Shown here: one piece after another, positions 39,493-48,646 of the stretch
Layout of the letters: the number at the start of each line of letters is the position of its first letter
How positions within the stretch are numbered: position 1 is the first letter of the stretch
Source of the DNA: Pseudomonas sp. P7548
GTDB taxonomy: Bacteria > Pseudomonadota > Gammaproteobacteria > Pseudomonadales > Pseudomonadaceae
Assembly (NCBI RefSeq): GCF_013386585.1
Contig: NZ_JACARO010000034.1
Span: 1 to 64,000 of the forward strand
Direction: 5' to 3'
Length of the DNA: 64,000 bases
Notes under the pieces: model-generated
The model's database searches: none
What the model was told of the DNA's origin: nothing
Seen by the model: only the letters and a program-made list of their open reading frames with translations
Program-made: the position numbers and the translations under genes

Positions 39493-40128
39493 TTAGAAGG
39501 GAGCAGGGCACTCGAAGCGCAGGCGTTCGCCACTCTGAGGATGGGTGAAGCTCAGCATGCTTGCATGCAGGCACAGGCGCGGCCAGGCGGCCAGGGCTTG
39601 TTCGTGGGCATAAAGGCCATCACCCAGCAGCGGGTGGCCGATGGACAACATGTGCACGCGCAGTTGGTGCGAACGCCCGGTGATCGGCGTCAGTTCCACG
39701 CGGCACCAGTCGCCGCAACGTTCCAGCACCTTCCAGAAGGTCAGCGCATGTTTGCCGAACTCATGGTCCACCACGTGGCGTGGCTTGGTCGGCGGGTCGT
39801 AGCGCAGGGGCAGGTCGATGCTGCCGCTGTCCAGCGCCGGTTGGCCCCAGGCCAGGGCGGTGTAGGCCTTTTCGGTTTCGCGGTCATGAAACTGGCGGGA
39901 CAGTTCGCGGTGGGTATCGGCGTCCCGGGCCAGCAGGATGATCCCCGAGGTTTCCCAGTCCAGGCGATGCACGATGCGGGCTTCGGGGTAGCCGTTTTCC
40001 TGCAGGCGGGTGATCAGGCAATCCTTGTTGTCATCGGCGCGACCGGGCACCGAGAGCAGCAGGGTGGGCTTGTTCACCACCAGGACGGCGTCGTCCTGGT
40101 GAAGGATGTGGATATTGGACAACGGCAT
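39493..40128 (-). CDS. rluA: Pseudouridine synthase RluA (23S rRNA / tRNA)
   Basis: 211 residues from ATG 40128, which has GAGG eight bases upstream; an in-frame ATG six codons earlier lies in the preceding hairpin. The catalytic motif is HRLDWETSGIILLARD with the active Asp (~58); the family closing block GRSHQLRVHM is near residue 150. Members of this size without an S4 domain are RluA/RluC-like; RluA makes pseudouridine at 23S U746 and tRNA U32. It follows minE after a 93-base gap containing a 14-bp inverted repeat. Linkage minCDE-rluA is typical in pseudomonads. Confidence 0.88.
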   Translation of the reverse strand: MPLSNIHILHQDDAVLVVNKPTLLLSVPGRADDNKDCLITRLQENGYPEARIVHRLDWETSGIILLARDADTHRELSRQFHDRETEKAYTALAWGQPALDSGSIDLPLRYDPPTKPRHVVDHEFGKHALTFWKVLERCGDWCRVELTPITGRSHQLRVHMLSIGHPLLGDGLYAHEQALAAWPRLCLHASMLSFTHPQSGERLRFECPAPF

Positions 40129-40154
40129 CAAACAGCCTCGTAACAAACGCCAAC

Positions 40155-40202
40155 GGCGGCACGGTCACCGGTTCCCTTGCGGGATCCTGTGACCGTGCCG
40201 CC
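40155..40202. repeat. Perfect 14-bp inverted repeat between minE and rluA
   Basis: GGCGGCACGGTCAC at 40155-40168 and its exact complement GTGACCGTGCCGCC at 40189-40202, with a 20-base loop that itself pairs partly (CCCTTGCGGG). There is no T-run on the minus strand after it, so it is not a standard terminator; mRNA processing or partial attenuation between minE and rluA is possible. Confidence 0.8.
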
Positions 40203-40221
40203 GTGGCGGCCGCCTGTTCGA

Positions 40222-40476
40222 TCAACGATCAGGCAGGGTGATATTGAGTTCCAGAATCGAGCAGCTGCCGTCGTTTTCCAGGGCGACATGCACGTCGTCG
40301 TTCCCGATATTGACGTACTTGCGGATCACCTCGACCAGTTCCTTCTGCAAGGCTGGCAAGTAGTCCGGCGTGCTGCGTTGGCCGCGTTCGTGCGCCACGA
40401 TGATCTGTAGACGCTCTTTCGCGACCGACGCGGTCGTTGGCTTTTTGTTGGCGCGAAAGAAGTCGAGAAATTTCAT
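40222..40476 (-). CDS. minE: Cell division topological specificity factor MinE
   Basis: 84 residues. The N-terminal MinD-binding segment ([19 protein letters not shown]) and the C-terminal topological domain ([14 protein letters not shown], ending [11 protein letters not shown]) are both present. MinE stimulates MinD ATPase at the membrane and drives pole-to-pole oscillation, keeping the FtsZ ring at mid-cell. Three bases separate it from minD, so it should be translated from the same message. It is normal length with no oddities. Confidence 0.97.
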   Translation of the reverse strand: MKFLDFFRANKKPTTASVAKERLQIIVAHERGQRSTPDYLPALQKELVEVIRKYVNIGNDDVHVALENDGSCSILELNITLPDR

Positions 40477-40479
40477 TGT

Positions 40480-41292
40480 TTAGTTGCCTCCAAAGATACG
40501 CTCGAAGAATCCCTTCTTCTTGACATCGAGGAAGCGATGTTCCACGGACTTGCCCAGCAGGCGGTCGACGGCATCGCTGTACGCCTGGCCGGCGTCGCTC
40601 TGGTCGTCGAGGATGACCGGAACACCTTGGTTGGAGGCTTTGAGTACGGCCTGGGATTCAGGGATCACGCCCAGCAGGGTGACGGCGAGGATTTCCTTCA
40701 CGTCTTCAACGCCGAGCATTTCGCCGTTGCTGACGCGCTCAGGGTTGTAGCGGGTGAGCAGCAAGTGCTCCTTGATCGGGTCTTCGCCTTTTTCGGCGCG
40801 CTGGGACTTGCTGGCCAGCAGGCCCAGCATGCGGTCCGAGTCACGTACCGAGGAGACTTCCGGGTTGGTCACCACGATGGCTTCGTCAGCGAAGTACATC
40901 GCCAGGTGCGCACCGGTTTCGATACCGGCCGGCGAGTCGCAGACCACGTATTCGAAGGTTTCCTTGAGCTCGGCCAGGACTTTGCCTACGCCTTCTTTGG
41001 TCAGCGCGTCCTTGTCACGGGTCTGGCTGGCGGCCAGCACGTACAGGTTCTCAAGGCGCTTGTCCTTGATCAGGGCCTGTTGCAGGTTGGCTTCGCCGTT
41101 CACCACGTTGACGAAGTCGTACACCACGCGGCGTTCGCAGCCCATGATCAGGTCGAGGTTACGCAAACCGACGTCGAAGTCGACGATGACTGTCTTGTGG
41201 CCGCGCAGTGCGAGGCCGGTACCGATAGCGGCGCTGGTGGTGGTCTTACCCACACCACCCTTGCCGGATGTAACCACGAGAATCTTGGCCAA
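40480..41292 (-). CDS. minD: Septum site-determining ATPase MinD
   Basis: 270 residues, starting MAKILVVTSGKGGVGKTTTS with the deviant Walker A lysines at 11 and 16. The start codon is TTG (41290-41292) behind an AGGGGTG ribosome site. The C-terminal amphipathic membrane-targeting helix (KKKGFFERIFGG) is intact. MinD-ATP dimers bind the membrane, recruit MinC to block FtsZ near the poles, and are released by MinE. It lies 165 bases after minC, an unusually wide gap for this operon, and 3 bases before minE. The weak start codon may hold MinD to a set level. Confidence 0.97.
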   Translation of the reverse strand: MAKILVVTSGKGGVGKTTTSAAIGTGLALRGHKTVIVDFDVGLRNLDLIMGCERRVVYDFVNVVNGEANLQQALIKDKRLENLYVLAASQTRDKDALTKEGVGKVLAELKETFEYVVCDSPAGIETGAHLAMYFADEAIVVTNPEVSSVRDSDRMLGLLASKSQRAEKGEDPIKEHLLLTRYNPERVSNGEMLGVEDVKEILAVTLLGVIPESQAVLKASNQGVPVILDDQSDAGQAYSDAVDRLLGKSVEHRFLDVKKKGFFERIFGGN

Positions 41293-41370
41293 GGTGTTTC
41301 ACCCCTAAGGAAAAAGGACTTTTCGGTCCCTGAAAAACATCTCTTGGAACTCGCTGCAGGCGGACAGCCT

Positions 41371-41392
41371 TGTAGGAAAAATAATTCCTACA
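41371..41392. promoter_or_regulatory. Palindrome between minC and minD
   Basis: TGTAGGAA (41371-41378), six-base AT loop, TTCCTACA (41385-41392). It is an 8-bp perfect inverted repeat in the 165-base minC-minD gap and could be a small hairpin or a protein site for a separate minDE promoter. No known regulator is assigned. Confidence 0.45.
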
Positions 41393-41457
41393 CAAGTAAT
41401 GCCGGTTTCGCTGTGCTATCAGAGTCTAGAGATGCTTGGAAAATGCGGCAGTATCCG

Positions 41458-42195
41458 TTAAAGACGGATGATGTTCAACACATCGCCCGACAGGTTGACC
41501 TGCACCGAAGCCCCCCACAGCGGATCACGGCGCAAATCTTCTGAAACCTTGTACTGGCCTGCGATGGACACTAGCTCAGCGGTCAACTGCTGGCAAAAAA
41601 TACGGGCCTTGGTATCACCCTTGATGCCGGCGAGGGCGCGTCCGCGCATCGGGCCGTATACATGGATGTTGCCATCGGCGAGAAGTTCCGCCCCTGGGCT
41701 GACCGAGGAAATCACCACCAGGTCGCCGCCTTGGGCGTAAATCTGCTGCCCGCCGCGTACGGGCGAGGTGATGATCTTTGTAGGCTTGATCGCAGGCTCG
41801 GGTGGTTTTTCCGGTTTTTTCTTCTCTTCACCGACCAATGGTTCCAGCGGACGCTCGCGCGCACCGGACGGTGGCAATACTGGCAGTTCAATGGCGATGG
41901 CGGCGGCAATGTCTTCGATACGGCTGGCACGGATCGCCAGGGTACGCAGGCCATGGGAGCGGCACACACGCATCAGGCCGGGCAGGTCGATGGCGCCCTG
42001 GCCGGCTGGCAGTTTGTCCAGGGCCAGCACCAACGGGGCATTGTTGAAGAAGTTCGGCGCCAGGGCGACCTTGGCGGCCAGTTGGCGGTCCAGGGCATCG
42101 AGGTCGTTGCGGGCCAGTTCCAGCACGGTAATGGCGAGCATGCTGCCTTTTAACTGGAACACGGGATCTTGGTCTAGCGGTTCGGTTTGGCTCAT
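41458..42195 (-). CDS. minC: Septum site-determining protein MinC
   Basis: 245 residues from ATG 42195 ([20 protein letters not shown]). The N-terminal FtsZ-inhibitory domain covers ~10-105, then a Pro/Lys/Glu-rich linker ([16 protein letters not shown]) and the beta-helical C-terminal domain (~140-240) with [17 protein letters not shown], the MinD-binding surface RGRALAG. It inhibits FtsZ polymerisation away from mid-cell. An upstream in-frame ATG at 42261 would reach into the htrB promoter and is rejected. It is divergent from the lipid A acyltransferase across 119 bases. Confidence 0.97.
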   Translation of the reverse strand: MSQTEPLDQDPVFQLKGSMLAITVLELARNDLDALDRQLAAKVALAPNFFNNAPLVLALDKLPAGQGAIDLPGLMRVCRSHGLRTLAIRASRIEDIAAAIAIELPVLPPSGARERPLEPLVGEEKKKPEKPPEPAIKPTKIITSPVRGGQQIYAQGGDLVVISSVSPGAELLADGNIHVYGPMRGRALAGIKGDTKARIFCQQLTAELVSIAGQYKVSEDLRRDPLWGASVQVNLSGDVLNIIRL

Positions 42196-42314
42196 GGTCG
42201 GCAAAAGCGGCTTGTCACGAAAAGTGTCGAGACTTATAACGAGAACATCCACGGGCCGCAAGCCGGGTCGAACCGTTGTAGAATGCGCGGCCCTTGTCTT
42301 TACCGGAATCTGTA

Positions 42315-43250
42315 ATGGATCGCCCGCGTTTTCGAGCTGTATTTTTTCACCCGCGTTTTTGGCTGTTATGGCTGGGACTCGGCCTGTTGTGGCTGATCAC
42401 TCAATTGCCCTACCGCGCCTTGTTGACCATTGGTCGCCTGCTGGGCGCCGGCATGTACCGTGTGGCCGGCGAACGCCGCCGCATCGCTGCGCGCAACCTG
42501 GAGCTGTGCTTCCCGGAAATGTCCGCCAAAGCACGCAAGCAACTGCTCAAGGAAAATTTCGCCTCCACCGGCATCGCCTTCTTTGAAATGGCCATGAGCT
42601 GGTGGTGGTCACGCCAGCGGCTGGCACGCCTGGCCCATGTCGAAGGGCTTGAGCACCTCAAACAGGCGCAGCTGGACGGCAAGGGCGTGATCCTCATGGC
42701 CCTGCATTTCACCACCCTGGAAATCGGCGCGGCCCTGCTCGGGCAAAAGCACACCATTGATGGTATGTACCGCGAACACGGCAATGCGTTGTTCGACTTC
42801 GTGCAGCGCCGTGGCCGTGAACGCCACAACCTCGACTCCCTGGCCGTCGAGCGCGAAGATGTGCGCGGCATGCTCAAGCTGCTGCGTGCCGGCCGTGCGA
42901 TCTGGTACGCGCCGGACCAGGACTACGGCGCCAAGCAAAGCATCTTCGTGCCCCTGTTCGGCATCCAGGCAGCCACCGTGACCGCCACCAGCAAGTTTGC
43001 CAAGCTGGGCAAGGCGCTGGTGGTGCCGTTCACCCAGGAGCGCCTGGCCGATGGCAGCGGCTATCGCCTGGTGATTCACCCGCCGCTGGAAGACTTCCCT
43101 GGCGAATCCGATGAAATCGACTGCCTGCGGATCAACCAATGGGTCGAAGCCTCGGTACGTGAATGCCCCGAGCAATACCTGTGGACGCACCGGCGCTTCA
43201 AGAGCCGGCCACCGGGTGAGCCCAAGCTGTATGAGAAACGCCGTCGATAA
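42315..43250 (+). CDS. htrB: Lipid A biosynthesis lauroyl acyltransferase (LpxL/HtrB family)
   Basis: 311 residues. One N-terminal membrane helix ([18 protein letters not shown]) is followed by the acyltransferase domain with the HX4E catalytic pair His131/Glu136 in ALHFTTLE and the later PDQDYG and VPFTQERL blocks. It transfers lauroyl from acyl-ACP to the Kdo2-lipid A precursor at the inner membrane, cytoplasmic face. ATG 42315 with GGAA upstream fits known starts; ATG 42294 would add seven residues. Pseudomonads usually have two paralogues; this one neighbours minC as in P. aeruginosa. Which acyl position it serves cannot be told from sequence. Confidence 0.92.
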   Translation: MDRPRFRAVFFHPRFWLLWLGLGLLWLITQLPYRALLTIGRLLGAGMYRVAGERRRIAARNLELCFPEMSAKARKQLLKENFASTGIAFFEMAMSWWWSRQRLARLAHVEGLEHLKQAQLDGKGVILMALHFTTLEIGAALLGQKHTIDGMYREHGNALFDFVQRRGRERHNLDSLAVEREDVRGMLKLLRAGRAIWYAPDQDYGAKQSIFVPLFGIQAATVTATSKFAKLGKALVVPFTQERLADGSGYRLVIHPPLEDFPGESDEIDCLRINQWVEASVRECPEQYLWTHRRFKSRPPGEPKLYEKRRR

Positions 43251-43270
43251 AGTTATTGCAATTGTAAGGA

Positions 43271-43317
43271 CCAGGACTGCTGCGCAGTCGAACGGGAGCA
43301 AGCTCCCTCGCCACACA
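43271..43317. repeat. Single REP of a second family
   Basis: Read on the minus strand: TGTGGCGAGGGAGCTTGCTC followed by CCGTTCGACTGCGCAGCAGTC, the well-known GTGGCGAGGGAGCTTGCTCCC REP type. It is the only copy of that family I noticed in this window, and single, without an inverted partner. Confidence 0.75.
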
Positions 43318-43347
43318 TAACGACCCTTCCCCACATGGAGTGACGCG

Positions 43348-44478
43348 ATGCGCCCAGCTGAACCGGTAACAGGCTTGATTCTTTCCGGTGGCGGGGCGCG
43401 GGCGGCGTATCAGGTGGGGGTGTTGGCGGCGATTGCCGAGTTGCTGCCGCCGGGGGCCCCCAACCCTTTTCCGGTGATCGTCGGTACTTCGGCCGGTGCG
43501 ATCAATGCGGTGAGCCTGGCCAGCGGCGCCATGGACTTCACCGCCGCCATCGGGCGCCTCACGGCGTTCTGGCAAGGCTTTCGCAGCCACCTGGTGTTGC
43601 GCAGCGACTGGCCCGGGGTGATCCGCCAGGCGGGTCGCTTTTTTATCCATAGCCTGCTGGGCTTTGGCGCACAGGTGCCCGTGGCGTTGCTCAACAGCAC
43701 GCCGCTGCGCGATCTGCTCAACGACAAACTGCACCTGCACGGCATCGATGAAGCCATCCGCAATAAGCACCTGCACGCGGTGGCGGTCACGGCGTTCGGC
43801 TATGAGTCCGGCCAGGCGGTGACCTTCTACCAGGGCGGCGGCACCATTGACGCCTGGCTGCGTCATCGACGCATCGGCGTACCCACCCAACTGACGGTTG
43901 AACACCTGCTGGCCAGCTCGGCGATCCCCTTGCTGTTCGCCCCGGTGAAACTCGACCAGGAGTATTTCGGTGACGGCGCCGTGCGCCAATCGGCGCCGAT
44001 CAGCCCTGCCTTGCACCTGGGGGCCAGCCGCGTGCTGGTGGTGGGTGTCAGTGGCAACCCGCGTGGCAACGAGCCGGCCACACAACGCACTTTCACCGGC
44101 CAGGAGCCGACCCTGGCGCAGATCGGCGGGCACATGCTCAACAGCACGTTCATTGACAGCCTGGAAAGCGATATTGAATTGCTGGAGCGCTTGAACCAGT
44201 TCAGCCATGCCGCGCCCGGGTTGGCGGCGGTGGACGTGCTGGTGATTGCGCCGAGCCAGCCGATCGACGAAATCGCGGCACGGCATCGGCAGGAATTGCC
44301 GGCGGCACTGCGCCTGTTCCTGCGCGGGCCGGGGGCGACCAAGACGAGCGGGGCGGGGGTGTTGAGCTACCTGCTGTTCGAGGCGGGGTATTGCAGCGAG
44401 TTGATCGAGTTGGGGCGACGCGATGCGTTGGCCAAGCGCGAGGAAATTACTCGGTTTCTGGGACTACCCCCAATCTAA
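43348..44478 (+). CDS. Patatin-like phospholipase
   Basis: 376 residues. The Ser-Asp dyad is in place: oxyanion GGGARAAYQ (~13), nucleophile Ser48 in GTSAGA, and Asp209 in the DGA motif (YFGDGAVRQ). No signal peptide is seen, so it is a cytoplasmic or membrane-associated lipid acyl hydrolase; the substrate is unknown. GGAG precedes the ATG. It is separated from htrB by a single REP element, and the pair follows the P. aeruginosa order. RssA-type annotation is common but not specific. Confidence 0.9.
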   Translation: MRPAEPVTGLILSGGGARAAYQVGVLAAIAELLPPGAPNPFPVIVGTSAGAINAVSLASGAMDFTAAIGRLTAFWQGFRSHLVLRSDWPGVIRQAGRFFIHSLLGFGAQVPVALLNSTPLRDLLNDKLHLHGIDEAIRNKHLHAVAVTAFGYESGQAVTFYQGGGTIDAWLRHRRIGVPTQLTVEHLLASSAIPLLFAPVKLDQEYFGDGAVRQSAPISPALHLGASRVLVVGVSGNPRGNEPATQRTFTGQEPTLAQIGGHMLNSTFIDSLESDIELLERLNQFSHAAPGLAAVDVLVIAPSQPIDEIAARHRQELPAALRLFLRGPGATKTSGAGVLSYLLFEAGYCSELIELGRRDALAKREEITRFLGLPPI

Positions 44479-44479
44479 A

Positions 44480-44569
44480 TGTGGGAGCGGGCTTGCTCGC
44501 GAATGCGGTGTGCCAGTCGACTAATGTGCTGACTGATCCACCGCATTCGCGAGCAAGCCCGCTCCCACA
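44480..44569. repeat. REP doublet between patatin gene and tsx-like gene
   Basis: TGTGGGAGCGGGCTTGCTCGCGAATGCGG and inverted CCGCATTCGCGAGCAAGCCCGCTCCCACA between two convergent genes. Probably marks both transcript ends. Confidence 0.9.
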
Positions 44570-44588
44570 GGGGGGATGCGGTTTTCAG

Positions 44589-45374
44589 TTAGAAATGGTA
44601 TTTGACCAGCAGGCTTGCCGTGTCCTGGTTGGTTTCGAACGCACCGGTATCCTGGATCCCGTACTTGTTCTTCCAGTAGTCATACTCGATACCCACGTAC
44701 AACTGTTTGTCGCCCCAGTGCAGCGCCTTGCCCAAGTCATATTTGATCTGTGGGTTGAAGTGCAGGTTGGCGTGGTAAGTGCCACGGGCGTTCTTGTCGT
44801 TGTCCACGACCCAGTCCATGAAGCCGTCGATCAGCACGTTGGAGTTGCCCACGGGAATGGTGTACGACCACACCGGCGTGATCTGCCACACGCCGTCACC
44901 CGGGCGATTGCCTTCGGTCTGGCGCTGGTAGAAGTTCAGCTGGAAGTAGTCGAAACCCGGGATGTTCAAGTCAAAGCCAGGGCCGAGCAGGTAGGACTCG
45001 TTGTCGCCTTCGCCGAACTCGTAAGTGAAGGCCAGCAGCACGTCCTTGATCGGGCCGAACGACAGGTCCTTATCGAAGATCTTGCCGAACGACAGGCGTG
45101 GGCTGAACTCGCCGTAGTAAGTACTGGGGCCGACGTTGCCGTCTTCCTTGCCGTTGTAGAAGATGCGGTCGACGAACAGGAAGTTGTCGCCGTACTTCCA
45201 TGCGTCGGCATGTTCGAACGTAACGGTCTGCTGGATCTGCGGGTTGACGGTGAAGTTCTTGCCCCACAGGTAAGTCAGGCTGTTGTTCTGCCACTGCAAC
45301 AAGTCACCGGCCACGGCTTGGCCACCGGCCAGCAGGGATCCCGCCAGCATCAGGCCTTTGAACATAGGTTTCAT
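44589..45374 (-). CDS. Tsx-like outer-membrane nucleoside channel
   Basis: 261 residues. The signal peptide MKPMFKGLMLAGSLLAGGQAVAG is followed by alternating aromatic beta strands and a terminal LVKYHF ending in Phe, the outer membrane barrel signal. Strand patterns such as WQNNSLTYLWGKNF and YHANLHFNPQIKYDLGK match the Tsx channel family, which admits nucleosides and deoxynucleosides. It stands at the far end of the urate catabolism genes, a sensible place for an outer-membrane route for purine compounds. A 436-base gap to the permease upstream suggests its own promoter. The ligand is inferred. Confidence 0.85.
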   Translation of the reverse strand: MKPMFKGLMLAGSLLAGGQAVAGDLLQWQNNSLTYLWGKNFTVNPQIQQTVTFEHADAWKYGDNFLFVDRIFYNGKEDGNVGPSTYYGEFSPRLSFGKIFDKDLSFGPIKDVLLAFTYEFGEGDNESYLLGPGFDLNIPGFDYFQLNFYQRQTEGNRPGDGVWQITPVWSYTIPVGNSNVLIDGFMDWVVDNDKNARGTYHANLHFNPQIKYDLGKALHWGDKQLYVGIEYDYWKNKYGIQDTGAFETNQDTASLLVKYHF

Positions 45375-45810
45375 TCGGTTGCTCCCGAGTTAAAGTTTTA
45401 TGGTTTTTCTTCTACGCAGGCGCTCTGATGTGGCGCCTTTTGGTTCGCTGCAAAAATCGTCTGTTTGGTCAGCTTTAGTGCTTTTAGCAAGACCTGCGCC
45501 AAGGTATTTAAAAAGCCAAAAAATCCCCGTCGGCTGCATGAGATGCAGTCGATCCGGAGGACTTTTTGCGTAGGTTGGCCGCAGACAACAGGCCGGGATA
45601 AGTTGGCCTTGCAGTCAGCTTTTACATCTGCTGTTTTTTTTTGAGTCGATTCGAGCGGGCGCGGAGAATACTGGCTCCCAGGCCTGGGCTCAAGTGCGCT
45701 GTAACAGAGCGCGTGGGGCGAGAATGGGGCGCGGCTTGTGGCCGGCCCCAGGTGGAGGATGTGCATGCGTGTGTTCCCGTTTCGTTATTGTTTTTGTGCG
45801 AACGAAGGAA
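45375..45810. other. 436-base intergenic region upstream of the tsx-like gene
   Basis: No convincing gene. It is more AT-rich near 45400-45520, where the minus-strand promoter of the tsx-like gene must lie, and has a T9 run near 45635. A 122-codon open frame on the minus strand (45398-45766) has no ribosome site and an improbable composition. I found no TTGTATACAA palindrome here. Confidence 0.6.
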
Positions 45811-47157
45811 TCAATGCGTGTGGGCAACGGCAGGTCGTTCAGAACCACCGAGAATGTTGAACAGGATATTCAGCGACAACGCGCTGAGCGTGGCCATGGC
45901 GATACCACTGTGGGTAATCGGGCTCATCCACAGCGGCAGCTGTGCGAAGAATTCCGGGCGTACCACGGGGATCAGGCCCATGCCGATGCTCACCGCCACC
46001 AGCAACTGGTTGCGGCGGTCGGCGATGTCGGCTTCTTGCAGGATCTTGATCCCGGTGGCCGCTACCATGCCGAACATGGCAATCGCCGCGCCGCCCAGCA
46101 CCGCCGGTGGAATCGACGCGACCAGGTAGGCCGCCTTGGGCAGCAGGCTCAGCACAATAAGGAACACCCCGGCCATGATCGTCACCGAGCGGCAACGCAC
46201 GCCGGTCATCTGCACCAGGCCGATGTTCTGGGCGAACGAGGAGTGGGTGAAGGTGTTGAAGAAACCGGCGAAGAACGACGCACCGGCATCACACAGCAGG
46301 CCACGGCGCAGCATCTTCGGCGTCACGTCCTGGCCGGTGATCTTGCCCAGTGCCAGGAACATCCCGGTGGACTCGACAAAGATGATTACTACCACCAGGC
46401 ACATCGACAGGATGGGGGCCAGCTCGAACTTGGGCATGCCGAAGTGCAGCGGCGTTACCACTTGCACCCAGGGCGCCATCGCCAGGCCACTGAGGTCGAC
46501 CATGCCGAGCGCACCGCACAGGGCGTAGCCCAGGCCCATGCCGATCAGCACCGAGATATTCACCCAGAAGCCGCGCATGAAACGGTTGATCAATAGGATG
46601 GTGGCCAGTACCAGTGCGGCAATGGCCAGGTAGATCGGCGAGCCGAAGGTGGCGGCCGCGCTGCCGCCACCCGCCCAGTTCACGGCCACTGGAAACAACG
46701 ACAGGCCGATGGCGGTAATCACCGTACCGGTCACCAACGGTGGAAAGAAGCGCACCACCTTGGACATGAACGGTGCGATCAACATGCCGAAGAACCCGGC
46801 GGCGATGGTCGCGCCGAAGATCCCCTGCAGACCGATGCCGGGCATGCCGGCCATGGCGACCATGCTGCCGACGGCGGCGAAACTGGCGCCCATCATCACC
46901 GGCATGCGAATGCCCACCGGGCCGATACCGAACGACTGCACCATGGTGGCGATGCCGGCCACGAGCAGGTCGGCGTTGATCAGGAAAGCGATTTCTTCAC
47001 GGCCGAGGCCTGCGGCCTGGCCAATAATCAGGGGCACGGCGACGGCGCCGCCGTACATCAGCAAGACGTGTTGCAGGCCTACCAGAATCAGTTGCAAGAG
47101 GGGCAGCCGCACCATGGCGGGCGCGGCAGGAATCTGCGGTTCGGCTAACTCGGTCAT
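45811..47157 (-). CDS. Nucleobase:cation symporter-2 permease (urate/xanthine type)
   Basis: 448 residues, about 12-14 membrane segments, from ATG 47157 behind GAGGTG. It carries the NCS2 pattern: QHVLLMYGGAVAVPLIIG near residue 25, and the signature FNTFTHSSFAQNIGLVQMTGV near residue 305, where the residue before NxG in family members helps set substrate. Close relatives carry urate or xanthine with protons (UacT/UraA group). Placed right after puuD in the urate cluster, urate uptake is the likeliest role. The final substrate cannot be read from sequence. It is separated from puuD by a short REP doublet. Confidence 0.88.
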   Translation of the reverse strand: MTELAEPQIPAAPAMVRLPLLQLILVGLQHVLLMYGGAVAVPLIIGQAAGLGREEIAFLINADLLVAGIATMVQSFGIGPVGIRMPVMMGASFAAVGSMVAMAGMPGIGLQGIFGATIAAGFFGMLIAPFMSKVVRFFPPLVTGTVITAIGLSLFPVAVNWAGGGSAAATFGSPIYLAIAALVLATILLINRFMRGFWVNISVLIGMGLGYALCGALGMVDLSGLAMAPWVQVVTPLHFGMPKFELAPILSMCLVVVIIFVESTGMFLALGKITGQDVTPKMLRRGLLCDAGASFFAGFFNTFTHSSFAQNIGLVQMTGVRCRSVTIMAGVFLIVLSLLPKAAYLVASIPPAVLGGAAIAMFGMVAATGIKILQEADIADRRNQLLVAVSIGMGLIPVVRPEFFAQLPLWMSPITHSGIAMATLSALSLNILFNILGGSERPAVAHTH

Positions 47158-47211
47158 GCAACACCTCGAATCTTTTTTATTGTTGTGTTGTTTGGCAACC
47201 GCTGCGCGGTT

Positions 47212-47280
47212 GATCGCTGGCAAGCCAGCTCCTACAGGTTTGCGAATCCCCTGTAGGAGCCGGCTTGCCGGCGATAGCGG
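47212..47280. repeat. Compact REP doublet between puuD and the permease
   Basis: GATCGCTGGCAAGCCAGCTCCTACAGG and CCTGTAGGAGCCGGCTTGCCGGCGATAGCGG with only about 11 bases between, giving a near-continuous hairpin within the operon. Confidence 0.88.
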
Positions 47281-47299
47281 CCGTCAAGCCACCGAAAAT

Positions 47300-48595
47300 C
47301 TAATTGGTACGCGCCCCCTGGTTGATCCAGGTGCCAATCAAATCCCGCTCCTGCTGGGTCATCTGGGTGATGTTGCCCAGCGGCATGATCTGGCTGGCCA
47401 CGGCCTGCGCTTGGATGCGCGCCGCCTGCTGCTGGATCTGCGCCGGGGTGTCGAACATCACCCCGGCCGGCGCGGTGCTGAACAGCGGGCTGGTCGGCTT
47501 GGCCGAGTGGCACACGGCGCAGCGTTCCTGGATCACACCGTGCACCTTGTCGAAATCAATCGTGGCCTGGGCTGGGGCAGCGGGGGCTGCCGCCGGTTCG
47601 GCAGGTGCGGCGGGTTTCAAGCCACCCCCCAACGCTGTTTCCGGCAACGGTTGGTACTCGATGGCGGCAGGCGCCTTGGCCACATCCGGTGCGGTCGACA
47701 CCGGTTTCGGGCCGGTCACGTAGGCCAGGCAAATCATCGCCAACGCGCCGACGGGCAGCGTCCACGCATATTTCTGGCTGTCATGACGGGTGTTGAAGTA
47801 GTGACGCACCAACACCGCTGCCACGGCGATACCGGCCAGGATCAGCCAGTTGTATTGGCTGCCGTAGGTGCTCGGGAAGTGGTTGCTGATCATGATGAAC
47901 AGCACCGGCAGGGTGAAGTAGTTGTTGTGACGTGAACGCAGCAAGCCCTTGGCCGGCAGCGCCGGGTCCGGTGTGCGGTTTTCGGCGATCGCCGCCACCA
48001 ATGCGCGTTGCGCCGGCATGATGATGCGGAACACGTTGCCCACCATGATGGTGCCGATCACCGCACCCACGTGCAGGTAGGCGCCACGGCCGCTGAACAC
48101 CTTGCTGAAGCCATAGGCCGCCGCAATCAACAGCACGAACAGGATGAAGCCGAGCAGGGCAGGGCGTTTGCCCAGGGCCGAGTCGCACAGGAAGGAGTAG
48201 ATGAACCAGCCGGCGAACAGCGAGCCGATGCCCAGCAATACGCCTTCAGGCCCACTGAGGCTGCTGCCCGGGGCCAGCAGGTACAGGGTGGGGTTGGAGT
48301 AGAACACCACGCACAGCAGCGCGATCCCCGACATCCAGGTGAAATAGGCTTCCCATTTGAACCAGTGCAGGTTGTCCGGCATGGTTGGCGGGGCCAGTTT
48401 GTATTTTTCCAGGTGGTAGATACCGCCACCGTGGATTGCCCACAAGTCACCGGCCAGGCCGTCCTTGGGGTTGACGCGATTGAGGTTGTTTTCCAGCCAG
48501 ACGAAGTAGAAAGAAGCGCCGATCCACGCGACGCCAGTGATCATGTGAACCCAGCGCACGCTCAGGTTCAGCCATTCCAACAGATGTGCTTCCAC
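47300..48595 (-). CDS. puuD: Membrane urate hydroxylase PuuD with cytochrome c domain
   Basis: 431 residues, GTG start. Eight or nine membrane helices fill ~1-305 (start LNLSVRWVHMITGVAWIGASFYFVWLE), then an Ala/Pro-rich linker and a C-terminal cytochrome c domain with heme motif CAVCH (~359) and distal Met in IMPLGNITQM. PuuD oxidises urate to 5-hydroxyisourate and passes electrons to the respiratory chain, replacing a soluble uricase; no uricase gene is present here. The product is taken up by UraH, whose gene is divergent from this operon. It lies between allA and the permease gene. Confidence 0.93.
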   Translation of the reverse strand: MEAHLLEWLNLSVRWVHMITGVAWIGASFYFVWLENNLNRVNPKDGLAGDLWAIHGGGIYHLEKYKLAPPTMPDNLHWFKWEAYFTWMSGIALLCVVFYSNPTLYLLAPGSSLSGPEGVLLGIGSLFAGWFIYSFLCDSALGKRPALLGFILFVLLIAAAYGFSKVFSGRGAYLHVGAVIGTIMVGNVFRIIMPAQRALVAAIAENRTPDPALPAKGLLRSRHNNYFTLPVLFIMISNHFPSTYGSQYNWLILAGIAVAAVLVRHYFNTRHDSQKYAWTLPVGALAMICLAYVTGPKPVSTAPDVAKAPAAIEYQPLPETALGGGLKPAAPAEPAAAPAAPAQATIDFDKVHGVIQERCAVCHSAKPTSPLFSTAPAGVMFDTPAQIQQQAARIQAQAVASQIMPLGNITQMTQQERDLIGTWINQGARTN

Positions 48596-48646
48596 AGTCT
48601 TTACCTCTCGCCTGTCACCCTTGTTGTCGGGTGATCAGACCTTCTC

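Noticed and set aside
45398..45766. 122-codon minus-strand frame in the tsx upstream gap
   Set aside because: No ribosome site, no recognisable pattern, and it would occupy the promoter region of the tsx-like gene.
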